From positions 372,001 to 436,000 of the forward strand of contig NZ_FXTU01000002.1 of assembly GCF_900182735.1 (NCBI RefSeq): a stretch of DNA of 64,000 bases. Reading direction: 5' to 3'. Below the pieces are notes generated by a model. The model was not told the origin of the DNA. It searched no databases and saw only the letters and a program-made list of their open reading frames with translations. Shown piece by piece: positions 36,746 through 44,618 of this stretch; position 1 is the stretch's first letter; each line of letters begins with the position of its first letter. A program made the translations under genes and the position numbers. The stretch comes from Laceyella tengchongensis. GTDB taxonomy: Bacteria > Bacillota > Bacilli > Thermoactinomycetales > Thermoactinomycetaceae.

Positions 36746-37570
36746 TTAACATCTGTTTTTTGATGGGAATAGGGAACGTCCTAGCAATCCTTTTAAACAA
36801 ATGGATCGTTTCCATACCAGCAATATTGTAACTGTAGGAACTCCAATCGCAATCACCGGTACACCCAGTGTTTCTTTGGTGAGGGCTTTGCGCTTGTTGC
36901 CCACCCCTGAGCCAGGATGGATACCGGTGTCGGCCACTTGGATGGTGGTGTTCACGCGGCTGAGCGCTCTTGACGCCAATGAATCGAAGGCGATGACGAA
37001 GTCCGGTTTCGTCTTTTCCACCACGCCGCGCACGATCTCGCTCGTCTCGATCCCCGTGATGCCCAGCACGCCCGGCGACAGTGCGCTGATCGACCGATAC
37101 CCTTCAGCGACGGACTCGGGCGCCAGCTCAAACAGGTGGCGGGTGACGAGGGTGTGTTTGACGACGAGCGGCCCGAGGGCGTCGGCCGTGACATTCCAGT
37201 TGCCGAGGCCGACGATCAGGCCGGAGTCGTCAAGGCCAATGCCAACCTCATCCAAAAAACGGCTGAATTGCTGGGCAAAGTGTTCACTTACGCGCTTTTC
37301 TAGCATGGAATCTCTGCTTCTAAGCGCCGGCACTTCCAACGTCAGATAGGTGCCAGGCACTTTGCCAATCGCTTCACTGCCCGCTTGCTCATCGATCCAG
37401 ATCCAGCTGGTGGTGATGCCTTCATCGGTGTTCTCTTCCATCCGTACGCCGGGGATGTCGCTTGTGCCCCCCCGCTCTTCTACCGCCATCTGATGCGCTT
37501 CCCGCGCCAGGTCTGTGCGAATAGAGTAGCCAGACAAATCGATTTGGTGTTCAGTGCGCTCTGCGTTCAT
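36746..37570 (-). CDS. gpr: gpr 5' segment: N-terminal part of the germination protease GPR (interrupted gene)
   Basis: The ATG at 37570 has GGGGAGG upstream. The first 246 codons are GPR: SGYSIRTDLAREAHQM, IVGLGNWNVTADALGPLVV, LVTRHLFELAPESVAEGYR, GITGIETSEIVRGVVEKTKP, SDTGIHPGSGVGNKR-like ADTGIHPGSGVGNKRKAL and LGVPVIAIGVPTV. After the core at 36831 the frame enters element DNA and ends at 36746, giving a ~274-aa chimera with ~27 foreign residues. The true C-terminus lies 11.9 kb away (24553-24919). Outer flanks joined: 1,107 nt, 369 codons including stop. GPR is normally made in the forespore as a zymogen. Confidence 0.95.
   Translation of the reverse strand: MNAERTEHQIDLSGYSIRTDLAREAHQMAVEERGGTSDIPGVRMEENTDEGITTSWIWIDEQAGSEAIGKVPGTYLTLEVPALRSRDSMLEKRVSEHFAQQFSRFLDEVGIGLDDSGLIVGLGNWNVTADALGPLVVKHTLVTRHLFELAPESVAEGYRSISALSPGVLGITGIETSEIVRGVVEKTKPDFVIAFDSLASRALSRVNTTIQVADTGIHPGSGVGNKRKALTKETLGVPVIAIGVPTVTILLVWKRSICLKGLLGRSLFPSKNRC
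36813..36868. other. attR of the gpr element
   Basis: Right junction, core 36831-36844, central AC 36840-36841. The side from 36813 to 36839 is the second arm of the palindromic attP; the side beyond 36841 is gpr coding sequence. Confidence 0.88.
36831..36844. repeat. Right copy of the 14-bp attachment core
   Basis: ACTGTAGGAACTCC, identical to 24920-24933 in direct orientation. Base identity ends at once on both sides. Confidence 0.95.
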
Positions 37571-37591
37571 GAATGAATCTTCCTCCCCGTT

Positions 37592-37609
37592 GCATCCATA
37601 GGTGGATGC
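37592..37609 (-). other. Hairpin in the gpr 5' untranslated region
   Basis: GCATCCA / TGGATGC, 7-bp stem, 4-nt loop, shortly upstream of the gpr ribosome-binding site. No T run follows. It may affect mRNA stability. Confidence 0.4.
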
Positions 37610-37646
37610 CACCTTTGTTCGGGACACCTCCCCGACAATCCGCTAA

Positions 37647-37675
37647 TAGTTTGCTTTTTGTTGATTTATTTATTC
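37647..37675 (-). promoter_or_regulatory. Candidate forespore (sigma G/F-type) promoter of gpr
   Basis: On the minus strand GAATA (37671-37675) and CAAACTA (37647-37653) are 17 bp apart. This fits the sigma-G pattern (GHATA, 17-18 bp, CATNHTA) with one mismatch in the -10. Known regulation of gpr in B. subtilis by sigma F and G supports the reading. Confidence 0.5.
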
Positions 37676-37690
37676 CTCTGGCTTGTGTTA

Positions 37691-37719
37691 TTGCTTTTTG
37701 CCATGGCTCATGCTAGAAT
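37691..37719 (+). promoter_or_regulatory. Sigma-A promoter of rpsT
   Basis: TTGCTT (37691-37696) and TAGAAT (37714-37719) with a 17-bp spacer, 57 bp before the rpsT start. Confidence 0.6.
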
Positions 37720-37775
37720 ATTGCATGTTGCATAAATGGGATGCGGAGATCAGAATCCCACAGGAGGTGAATGTA

Positions 37776-38042
37776 TTGGCTAACATTAAGTCCGCAATCA
37801 AACGCGCTAAAACCAACGAAATTCGCCGTCAGCGCAACGCTTCCCAAAAGTCTGCTATGCGTACGGCTGTGAAAAAGTTCTTGGTTGCCGTTGAACAACA
37901 AGACAACGAAAAAGCAACCGTTCTGTACAAAGAGGCTGCTCGCACTTTGGACAAAGCCGTAACCAAAGGCCTGATCCATAAGAACGCTGCAGCTCGCAAA
38001 AAATCCCGCCTCGTAAAAAAACTGCAAGCATTGCAAGCGTAA
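37776..38042 (+). CDS. rpsT: 30S ribosomal protein S20
   Basis: 88 aa, the standard length. It begins (M)ANIKSAIKRAKTNEIRRQR and is rich in lysine and alanine, with the helical KAVTKGLIHKNAAARKKSRL at the end. The start is a TTG at 37776 with AGGAGGTG 5 bp upstream. TTG is common for S20 and fits its autoregulation. It is divergent from gpr, as in B. subtilis. Confidence 0.97.
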   Translation: MANIKSAIKRAKTNEIRRQRNASQKSAMRTAVKKFLVAVEQQDNEKATVLYKEAARTLDKAVTKGLIHKNAAARKKSRLVKKLQALQA

Positions 38043-38055
38043 TGCAGCTTATGAA

Positions 38056-38075
38056 CGACCCGCTTTGTTGGGTCG
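38056..38075 (+). terminator. Terminator of rpsT
   Basis: CGACCC / GGGTCG with an 8-nt loop, then CTTTTATTT on the plus strand. Confidence 0.8.
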
Positions 38076-38085
38076 CTTTTATTTA

Positions 38086-38122
38086 AAAAGATCTCGCCCC
38101 AAGTTTTGGGACGAGATCTTTT
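38086..38122 (-). terminator. Terminator of trpS
   Basis: AAAAGATCTCGCCCC pairs with GGGACGAGATCTTTT (one mismatch), followed on the minus strand by a T tract. It begins 4 bp after the trpS stop and converges with the rpsT terminator. Confidence 0.9.
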
Positions 38123-38125
38123 CAT

Positions 38126-39103
38126 TTAGATAATGCCCATGGCATCTTTGATGCGTTTCAATGTTTCATCAGCCACCGCCGCCGCCTTCTCCCGGCCTTG
38201 TTTTAGCACTTGCTCCACTTCGCCGGAGTTGCGGATTTCATAGAAACGCGACTGGATCGGCGCGAGATGATCGATCGTTACCTCAATCAGATCCTTCTTA
38301 AACTGACCATACCCCAAACCTTCATACTGTTTCTCTAATTCTTTGATCGACTTGCCTGACAGGCTGCTGTAGATGTTGAGCAAGTTGCTGATCCCTGGCT
38401 TCGCAACCGGATCGAAGCGGATGACATTCTCTGAATCGGTTACGGCGCGCTTCAGCTTTTTCTCAATCTTCTTGGGTTCATCCAGCAGTGTGATGTAGTT
38501 GAACTCGCTATCGGCGCTTTTGCTCATCTTTTTGGTCGGATTGTCCAGACCCATGATCCGGGCGCCCACTTCGCCGATGTACGGTTCGGGCAACGTGAAA
38601 ATCTCGGCATAATCGCGGTTGAAACGCTCCGCGATTTCACGCGTTAATTCCAAGTGTTGCTTTTGGTCTTCACCGACCGGCACCCGCTTGGGGTTGTAAA
38701 GTAAAATGTCAGCCGCCATCAGAACGGGATAGGTGTAAAGTCCAGCCAAGACGGATTCGGACCCTTTGCCCTTCTCTTTGAATTGCACCATCCGATTCAG
38801 TTCGCCGACGCGGGCCACGCATTGTAACAACCAAGCCGCTTCTGCATGGGCTGGAACCTGAGATTGGACAAATATGGTGGACTTGGCCGGATCAAGCCCG
38901 GTCGCCAGATAAATAGCCACCAAATCAATGGTTCTTTGTTTTAGCAATTCGGGGTCTTGCGGAATGGTGAGGGCGTGCATATTCACCACACAGAAATAAC
39001 AGTCGGCCTCCTCCTGCATTTGAACAAACCGTTGCATCGCCCCGATATAATTCCCCAGGGTCACGGCGCCAGTCGGTTGGATGCCAGACAATACGCGTTC
39101 CAT
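38126..39103 (-). CDS. trpS: Tryptophanyl-tRNA synthetase
   Basis: 325 aa, a class I synthetase. The HIGH-type signature is in SGIQPTGAVTLGNYIGA and the KMSKS signature in GLDNPTKKMSKSADSE. GEDQKQHLELTREIAERFN is the tryptophan-binding region. AAAAGGAG precedes the ATG. A T-box leader with a TGG specifier (39301-39303 on the opposite strand) controls it. Confidence 0.98.
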   Translation of the reverse strand: MERVLSGIQPTGAVTLGNYIGAMQRFVQMQEEADCYFCVVNMHALTIPQDPELLKQRTIDLVAIYLATGLDPAKSTIFVQSQVPAHAEAAWLLQCVARVGELNRMVQFKEKGKGSESVLAGLYTYPVLMAADILLYNPKRVPVGEDQKQHLELTREIAERFNRDYAEIFTLPEPYIGEVGARIMGLDNPTKKMSKSADSEFNYITLLDEPKKIEKKLKRAVTDSENVIRFDPVAKPGISNLLNIYSSLSGKSIKELEKQYEGLGYGQFKKDLIEVTIDHLAPIQSRFYEIRNSGEVEQVLKQGREKAAAVADETLKRIKDAMGII

Positions 39104-39130
39104 CTTGACACACTCCTTTTAAGAGAAAAT

Positions 39131-39400
39131 AAAAAAGCCCGCCCCCGTAAGGGACGAGCCTGAACTCGCGGTACCACCCTTATTTGCCCGAAAAACACAC
39201 ACTTCGGGCACACTTCATTCATTCATAACGGAATAACCCGGATTTCCTTACTGACGGAATCTATCGCATGCCCCCGCGTTCAGGAAAACGGCTCCAAAGC
39301 CCATTCGTATTGGGGGCCGGTTGGCTCGCACCACCCGCCAACTCTCTTAAGCGGCCGCTCCTATACTACTCCCCTTTATCATCGCCGTTGTGCCGTATGA
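39131..39400 (-). promoter_or_regulatory. T-box riboswitch of trpS (Trp specifier)
   Basis: The conserved T-box sequence AGGGTGGTACCGCG is present on the minus strand, followed by a terminator hairpin with a T run (39125-39160). The Stem I region reads GAA TGG GCT; the TGG, at 39301-39303, matches a tryptophan specifier. Uncharged tRNA-Trp should stabilise the antiterminator and allow trpS expression. Confidence 0.95.
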
Positions 39401-39428
39401 AAATTTTCCCATTCACATATGATACTTA

Positions 39429-39458
39429 ATGATATTCATTTTGCTCCAATATTGCCAA
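39429..39458 (-). promoter_or_regulatory. Sigma-A promoter of the trpS T-box transcript
   Basis: TTGGCA (39453-39458) and TATCAT (39429-39434) separated by 18 bp on the minus strand. Confidence 0.55.
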
Positions 39459-39531
39459 AAAGTCAAGCGAGCCCTTATTTACAAAGGGCCGGGAATGTGC
39501 TAGTTTTTTTCTAGAATCAGGAGGGACGGAT

Positions 39532-40044
39532 ATGGGACAAACTTTACCGATTCATCTCACAACCATCGCGCCGATCATCGGGGTCGCCATGGCTTCGACT
39601 TTTTTTATCATGCGGTTGAGAGCTTCCAAAAAGCCGACTTCAGCAAAAAAAATTATCATACCACCCCTGGGGATGAGCACCGGTTTCCTGATGTTCGTGT
39701 TTCCAGAATGCCGCATCCCCCTCTCTTGGGCGATCCTGTCTTTTTTGGTGGGAGCCTTGTTCTTCTCGTTGCCACTCATCAAAACATCCGCGTTTGAAAT
39801 TAAAGGGGACGACATTTACCTGAAGCAGTCCCGCGCCTTCGTTGTCATTTTGAGCGGATTGTTTGTGGTGCGCCTCGCCTTGCACAACTACATCGAACAT
39901 CATATCAGCATCTTCCAGACAGGCGGCGTTTTCTTCATCCTCGCCTTTGGCATGTTGTTGCCGTGGCGCGTCGCCATGCTGTTCCAATATAAAAAGATCA
40001 AAGAACAGCTTGGGCAGAAAAACGTCCCCTCGCCCACAGCCTAA
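39532..40044 (+). CDS. ccdC: CcdC-like membrane protein (cytochrome c biogenesis)
   Basis: 170 aa, an integral membrane protein with about five hydrophobic segments. MRLRASKKPTSAKKIIIPPL and GMSTGFLMFVFPECRIPL match the CcdC/DUF1453 pattern. In B. subtilis ccdC belongs to the cytochrome c biogenesis locus; here it stands alone. AGGAGGG precedes the ATG and a terminator follows. Confidence 0.85.
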   Translation: MGQTLPIHLTTIAPIIGVAMASTFFIMRLRASKKPTSAKKIIIPPLGMSTGFLMFVFPECRIPLSWAILSFLVGALFFSLPLIKTSAFEIKGDDIYLKQSRAFVVILSGLFVVRLALHNYIEHHISIFQTGGVFFILAFGMLLPWRVAMLFQYKKIKEQLGQKNVPSPTA

Positions 40045-40052
40045 CAAGTTAA

Positions 40053-40072
40053 GCCCTCCTTCATCGGAGGGC
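40053..40072 (+). terminator. Terminator of ccdC
   Basis: GCCCTCC / GGAGGGC with a 6-nt loop, then CTATTTTTTT. Confidence 0.9.
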
Positions 40073-40127
40073 CTATTTTTTTCCAGGCGCCATAAAGTTG
40101 CGGGACGCGTTTTCCATTAGGGCTTGC

Positions 40128-40589
40128 TCATGACTCCTGCTTCCACTCCTCCTCAGACACGACGTTAATCCCGTGGCGCTTAAGCAATGCCGCTGTCACT
40201 CCTTGTCCTGCTTTCTTCACGCCTTGAAAGGTGCCGTCATATACGATGCAATTGCCGCATGAGGGGCTTTTCTCTTTCAAGATTGCCTCCTCCACCCCCA
40301 GCATTTGGGCTACGCGTAACGCCTCATAAGCTCCCCGCACAAACGCTTCGGTCACATCTTCTCCGTCCACGGTGACCACTTTTGCCTTTCCATCCAACAC
40401 ATCATGCCCATCGCCGCCAACGATTTCCGCTGGTTTGCGTGGAGTGGACAACCCGCCAAGCTGCTCCGGACAGACGGGCACCGCCTCCCCCCGCTTAATG
40501 AGTTCTTGAATCTGCTCCACCCGATTGTGCTTGCCATCATACCGGCAATGGATACCGGCAAAACAAGCACTCACCAATTTTTTCTTCAT
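40128..40589 (-). CDS. DUF523 family protein
   Basis: 153 aa from the ATG at 40589 (AAGGGAAGGG upstream). SACFAGIHCRYDGKHNRV and VCPEQLGGLSTPRKPAEIVGG identify the DUF523 family, and CGNCIVYDGTFQG follows KEKSPSC. The four conserved cysteines suggest metal binding. The function is not known. It is a single gene with a 340-bp empty region upstream. Confidence 0.88.
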   Translation of the reverse strand: MKKKLVSACFAGIHCRYDGKHNRVEQIQELIKRGEAVPVCPEQLGGLSTPRKPAEIVGGDGHDVLDGKAKVVTVDGEDVTEAFVRGAYEALRVAQMLGVEEAILKEKSPSCGNCIVYDGTFQGVKKAGQGVTAALLKRHGINVVSEEEWKQES

Positions 40590-40930
40590 CGTATCCCTTC
40601 CCTTGTCTTCCATGTTCAACCTCTGACAAGTAGTCTAGCGTCTTATAAACCGCTTTCCCCTATGCTTCACCCGTGATGAGGTACTTACCGGGGAGAAGAT
40701 GCTCCAGCGCTCATATGCATCCAGTTGATTATCCGTCACGCCCTAATGTACCCCTTCTCCACGCCCTTATCAACATCCCTTTCGGACCGGAAATCGAACG
40801 CACTAGCAAGAAATTTCCGAACTCAAATAAAAACCTACTCTAAGTGTTTTAAACTTGATAAAATAGGAAAGTGATAGATATCTCATTTTTTTCCGCTTTG
40901 TAACCGTTTACTGGAGGAGAGTGTTTCTAC
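40590..40930. other. Intergenic region between the DUF523 and FAD-oxidoreductase genes
   Basis: 341 bp without a gene. It must contain the divergent promoters of both neighbours. The AT-rich part near 40845-40890 is the likely plus-strand promoter region, but I could not assign a clear -35/-10 pair. Confidence 0.4.
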
Positions 40931-42232
40931 GTGTCTGAAAAAGCGATTGTGGTGGGTGGAGGTTTGGCCGGTTTGAGCGCCGCCGCTCGGCTCGCACACA
41001 ATGGATACGATGTGACTTTGTTGGAAAAAGCGCCCAAATTGGGTGGTCGGGCGATTACCATTCCGTTGAAAGGATTTAATTTCAACTTTGGGGCGCATGC
41101 CATTTACGCCCGCGACAAGTCCATTTTGCGCAAATTCGAACATGAAATTGGATTAAACGTCGATTGGAAAGATTTTTCCCCATCCAAAGCCTTTTATGAC
41201 ATGGGATCGTATACAACGCCGATGCCGGCAACATTGGAAGGGCTTTACCGTACCAAAGTGCTGGATTCGCAAAACAAATTGCGATTTGCTTATGAAGTGT
41301 TCAAAACAATGTCCTCCATCAATCGCGGGGAAGAAGGCATCCCTATTGGTGAGTATTTACAAAAGGAAACGCCACAAGTCCGCGATTTGCTTTTGACCAT
41401 CGCTTCATCCAACTTTTTCACCAATGAACCAGAACGCATTCCTTCGACGTTGTTTTTCGATTACTACCGGCGCCTGTTCGCGACCCAACGGGCCGTTTCT
41501 TACATCGGCGGCGGTTGGCAAGCCATCGTGCAGGCTTTCGCCGACATCATCGAAAAAAACGGCGGACGCATCATCACCAAAGAAAAAGTGAGTCGGATCG
41601 ACCTGGACGGCAAGGAAATCACAGCCATCTACGGCAAAGAAGAAAGGGTGTACACCGCAGATCATTATCTATTCTGCATTCCGCCCAAAGAATGTAGCCA
41701 ATTGTTTGCGGAAACGCCTTTGCAAAAGTATTTCGAAGAATATGTTCGTTACTCCCCCACCAGTGTGGTCGTGTACGACGTCGGCCTTTCCGAACGGATT
41801 TCCAGCCCGTTTACTTACATTTATCAAAAGGCGCAAAAGGTATTCATCACAGACATTTCATACTATGACACGACCTGTGTACCTGAGGGCGGACAATTGA
41901 TGCAAGCCGTCGCCTATCTAAATGAAGAGGAGATCGCCCAAAACAAAGCCGATGAGAAAGTAGCCATCATCGAATCCATTTATGACAAGCACTTCCCCGG
42001 CTGGCGCGACCGGCTTGTAGCTAAACGTGTGTCCAAAAAAGCGACGGTACAGGAAATCAAATGCATTGATGACCAACGGCTGATGCCGGTCAAATTCCAC
42101 AGCCTGGCCAACGCTTATTTCGCAGGTGACTGGTGTCAAGGAAAAGGGCAACTGTCGGAGCTTTCCTTCACCTCCGCTTATGAAGCCACCCGCCGCATCA
42201 TGAAGCACCCTGTTGAAGAGGAACAGGATTGA
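40931..42232 (+). CDS. FAD-dependent oxidoreductase, phytoene desaturase/hydroxysqualene dehydroxylase-like
   Basis: 433 aa from a GTG. The N-terminal dinucleotide fold reads VVGGGLAGLSAAARLAHNGY with VTLLEKAPKLGGRA behind it; the C-terminal FAD motif is NAYFAGDWCQGKGQLSELSF. This is the amine-oxidase/CrtI superfamily. The substrate could be a carotenoid or squalene derivative, but no terpenoid genes are near, so it stays open. It ends at a strong bidirectional terminator. Confidence 0.88.
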   Translation: MSEKAIVVGGGLAGLSAAARLAHNGYDVTLLEKAPKLGGRAITIPLKGFNFNFGAHAIYARDKSILRKFEHEIGLNVDWKDFSPSKAFYDMGSYTTPMPATLEGLYRTKVLDSQNKLRFAYEVFKTMSSINRGEEGIPIGEYLQKETPQVRDLLLTIASSNFFTNEPERIPSTLFFDYYRRLFATQRAVSYIGGGWQAIVQAFADIIEKNGGRIITKEKVSRIDLDGKEITAIYGKEERVYTADHYLFCIPPKECSQLFAETPLQKYFEEYVRYSPTSVVVYDVGLSERISSPFTYIYQKAQKVFITDISYYDTTCVPEGGQLMQAVAYLNEEEIAQNKADEKVAIIESIYDKHFPGWRDRLVAKRVSKKATVQEIKCIDDQRLMPVKFHSLANAYFAGDWCQGKGQLSELSFTSAYEATRRIMKHPVEEEQD

Positions 42233-42237
42233 TTCGT

Positions 42238-42274
42238 AAAAAGCCCGGCTCGCTATTCGCAAGCCGGGCTTTTT
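42238..42274. terminator. Bidirectional terminator
   Basis: AAAAAGCCCGGCT / AGCCGGGCTTTTT, a 13-bp stem between the FAD oxidoreductase (plus) and the 191-aa membrane gene (minus). A on one side and T on the other serve both. Confidence 0.92.
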
Positions 42275-42284
42275 GCATTTGTCA

Positions 42285-42860
42285 TCAACTCATCAACATG
42301 ACCACACAGGTGCCGATCAACGTCATCCCCAAGGTCACGGATGCAAACACAATGGAAAATAACCTTTTCTCTTCAGCGTAAGTATGCAGTTGTTCCGGCG
42401 TCTTCCCATCCATCCGCTTAATGTGCGAACGATGGTTTAAGTTGATAATCAATAGCACGATCACCGGAACGACAATGAAATACCAAATCGGTATCCCTTC
42501 GCGAAATGGAGCCCCTCCCTCACGAATCGCGGCCTGCACAAAGAAGAACAAGCTACAGGCCGTTTGCAATAAAGCGGTGGAGAACTGATATTTCCCCCAA
42601 CTTTCCCCCAGCTTCTCATGTTCATATTGCGATAATTCTCCCATGCCGGGGAGCACCCGCAACAAGGGGTTGCTTTCCTTAAACACCCAGATGCTGACGG
42701 GCGTCACCAAAAAGAGCAACCCCAGCGCTAAGAAAAACTGCGGGGCGGTGACATTGATCGCCAGCAACAGGCCCAACAAAAGTAACACGGCAACAAACAG
42801 CCCGTTGAGATACAGCCATTGCCGTTTGCGCAAAGCTTGTCGTTGTTGGTCTTGCATCAT
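42285..42860 (-). CDS. 191-aa membrane protein of unknown function
   Basis: Five hydrophobic segments (for example GLFVAVLLLLGLLLAINV and YFIVVPVIVLLIINL), a basic N-terminus and a cytoplasmic loop with ELSQYEHEKLGESWGKY. AAAGGAG precedes the ATG. It follows holA by 12 bp and so is part of its operon. Not recognised. Confidence 0.8.
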   Translation of the reverse strand: MMQDQQRQALRKRQWLYLNGLFVAVLLLLGLLLAINVTAPQFFLALGLLFLVTPVSIWVFKESNPLLRVLPGMGELSQYEHEKLGESWGKYQFSTALLQTACSLFFFVQAAIREGGAPFREGIPIWYFIVVPVIVLLIINLNHRSHIKRMDGKTPEQLHTYAEEKRLFSIVFASVTLGMTLIGTCVVMLMS

Positions 42861-42872
42861 TGATTGCTCCTT

Positions 42873-43904
42873 TCAAGCGGACATATGCAATCGGAACAGC
42901 AATCGTTCGACAGCCAATTCTTTGTCCACTTTTCCCGATTTGATCTCCTGGTCGGCCGCAATGGCCATCGCCAACAAAGAACGCAACTGCTTTTCACTGA
43001 AAGCCCTCGCTTGGCGCAACGCCAATTTCACCGGATAGGGGTGCACTTTGAGCTGTTGCGCCATCTCGCGTTCACTCATTCCTTTTCCTGCCAACGTCTT
43101 CACTTGAAACATCAGGCGGAATTGACGAATGACCAGCGCCAAGATCCGCACGGGTTCTTCTTTCTGGAACAGCAAATCATGCCAGATATGAAAGGCGTCT
43201 TCCAACTTTCGTTCCGCGATTTTCTCTGTCAGTTTGAACACATCCTGCTCCAACGTGCGCGGAACCAATTCCGATACGATCTTTGGGGTGACGACTCCGT
43301 TCTCACCCACAAACGTGGCCAATTTCTCGCATTCTTGATGCAAGAGGTGCAAATCGTTTCCCACTAAGACAAGCAGTTCTTTCAGCGCATCGGCATCGAT
43401 CCGCACCAGTCGCTCGCGCAACCGGCGCACTACCCATTCCGCAGCTTCTTTGCCTTTGAGCGAGTCAAATTGCGCCGTGCGGGCGCCGGCCAACAATTCC
43501 TTCACTACCTTCTTGCGCTTGTCCAAATGGTCACCGTGCAGGGTGAGCACCACCACGCTTGTTTCCAACGGGTTTTTTAAATAATGGATCAGTGCGTCCG
43601 GATCATGGGAGACACCGCTTTTTCCTTTGCTGGCTGTTAAAAACTGCGCGTTTTTGCCCACGATAAAGCGGCGTTCACCAAAAAAAGGAAGCGTCTCCGC
43701 CTCCTGAACCAACATCTGAATCGGCGTTTCTTCCAAATCCAATGTAACCGCGTTGCCAAACTCATCTTCCTCGGGCATCACATGCGCACGCAACCCCGAC
43801 AGCGCTTCTTCAATCAAAAAGCGCTCGGTGCCGTAAAGAAAGTAAACTGGGTGAATCTTGTTCTGCTTCAGCTCCCGTAAAAGCTCCTGGTTCACTGACT
43901 TCAC
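42873..43904 (-). CDS. holA: DNA polymerase III delta subunit
   Basis: 343 aa, normal for Firmicutes HolA (YqeN). The N-terminal HPVYFLYGTERFLIEEALS and the MLVQEAETLPFFGERRFIVG segment match the family, and the C-terminal domain contains KVHPYPVKLALRQAR. It is the clamp-loader subunit that opens the beta clamp. The GTG at 43904 follows AGGGTG; a GTG at 43895 is also well placed. Confidence 0.95.
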   Translation of the reverse strand: MKSVNQELLRELKQNKIHPVYFLYGTERFLIEEALSGLRAHVMPEEDEFGNAVTLDLEETPIQMLVQEAETLPFFGERRFIVGKNAQFLTASKGKSGVSHDPDALIHYLKNPLETSVVVLTLHGDHLDKRKKVVKELLAGARTAQFDSLKGKEAAEWVVRRLRERLVRIDADALKELLVLVGNDLHLLHQECEKLATFVGENGVVTPKIVSELVPRTLEQDVFKLTEKIAERKLEDAFHIWHDLLFQKEEPVRILALVIRQFRLMFQVKTLAGKGMSEREMAQQLKVHPYPVKLALRQARAFSEKQLRSLLAMAIAADQEIKSGKVDKELAVERLLFRLHMSA

Positions 43905-43913
43905 CTCTTCACC

Positions 43914-44618
43914 CTAGTTTACCTTTTCGCCCCGCTCGACATCAATAGTGAGCTGCTTGGAAGCCCCTTTTTCATCCTGGTAAGAGACTTTGACGCGTCG
44001 AGCGGAAACCCATTGCATGCGCGGCTTTTGCCCGCCGACGGACAGCTTTTGCGAATAGGTGGTTTTCGCATCCTTGGTTTTGACCAAAAGGTGATTGTCG
44101 GTCCAGATCGCTTGATATTCACGATCCGGGGAAAACGCAATGTGGGACTGTCCGTCTTTTTCGCTGCTCATGGAGATGAGCACATCAGGCGGAACTTTGC
44201 TAGCATTTTTCCCATCGAAGGGACTGCCGTCGCCTCGCGAAGTCATCGTTTGTTTTGGCGGATCGCTCATCAACCATCCATTCACCCACGCACCGCTCAC
44301 AAATCCCACGACAAACAGAGCCGCCATGCCGACAGCCACTCGTCGAGACGGACGCCAGCGCGCCATCCAGCCGGATGGATTCGGACGGGACTCGGACGGT
44401 TTGTCTTCCATTTCCGCCAAGAGCGAATCAACCATGCTAGTCGGCGGCATCACTTGCGGCAAACGGGACAGCTCATCGGACAAGGAGCGAAACCCTTCAT
44501 AAATGCGTGCATCTTCAGGCGAGCGGGCCAGATGCTTCTCCAACATCTCCTTTTCCACTTGCGTCAAATCACCATCAAGGTCGCGTTGCATCCATTCAAT
44601 CCATTTTTCACGATCCAT
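43914..44618 (-). CDS. Anti-sigma factor with one membrane segment
   Basis: 234 aa. The N-terminal ~70 residues (LDGDLTQVEKEMLEKHLARS) look like an anti-sigma domain of the zinc-finger-like type, but without the HxxxCxxC motif. A membrane segment at ~95-115 (VGMAALFVVGFVSGAWVNG) and a beta-rich extracytoplasmic domain follow. The ATG lies inside the ECF sigma gene's last codons, the usual sign of a coupled sigma/anti-sigma pair. The signal is unknown. Confidence 0.8.
   Translation of the reverse strand: MDREKWIEWMQRDLDGDLTQVEKEMLEKHLARSPEDARIYEGFRSLSDELSRLPQVMPPTSMVDSLLAEMEDKPSESRPNPSGWMARWRPSRRVAVGMAALFVVGFVSGAWVNGWLMSDPPKQTMTSRGDGSPFDGKNASKVPPDVLISMSSEKDGQSHIAFSPDREYQAIWTDNHLLVKTKDAKTTYSQKLSVGGQKPRMQWVSARRVKVSYQDEKGASKQLTIDVERGEKVN

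Larger units (their letters stand above)
24920..36844. mobile_element. 11.9-kb integrated element interrupting gpr (skin/SPbeta-like)
   Basis: Length is 11,911 bp from core to core. It carries the serine recombinase at the left end, a 54-aa candidate directionality factor, one plus-strand unknown gene, a 190-aa unknown, five small membrane proteins, a membrane TPR-like protein and a giant RHS protein at the right end. From ~26,700 to ~30,700 the DNA is clearly AT-richer than the flanks. There are no terminal inverted repeats or transposase genes, so it is not a transposon. Exact excision at the 14-bp core restores gpr in frame. No phage structural or replication genes are seen. Confidence 0.93.

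Noticed and set aside
24920..36844. Interpretation as a transposon or composite insertion
   Set aside because: No transposase and no terminal inverted repeats; the 14-bp direct repeat is a shared att core and part of gpr, not a target-site duplication.
24920..36844. Interpretation as an intact prophage
   Set aside because: No capsid, tail, terminase, lysis or replication genes are visible in the 11.9 kb.
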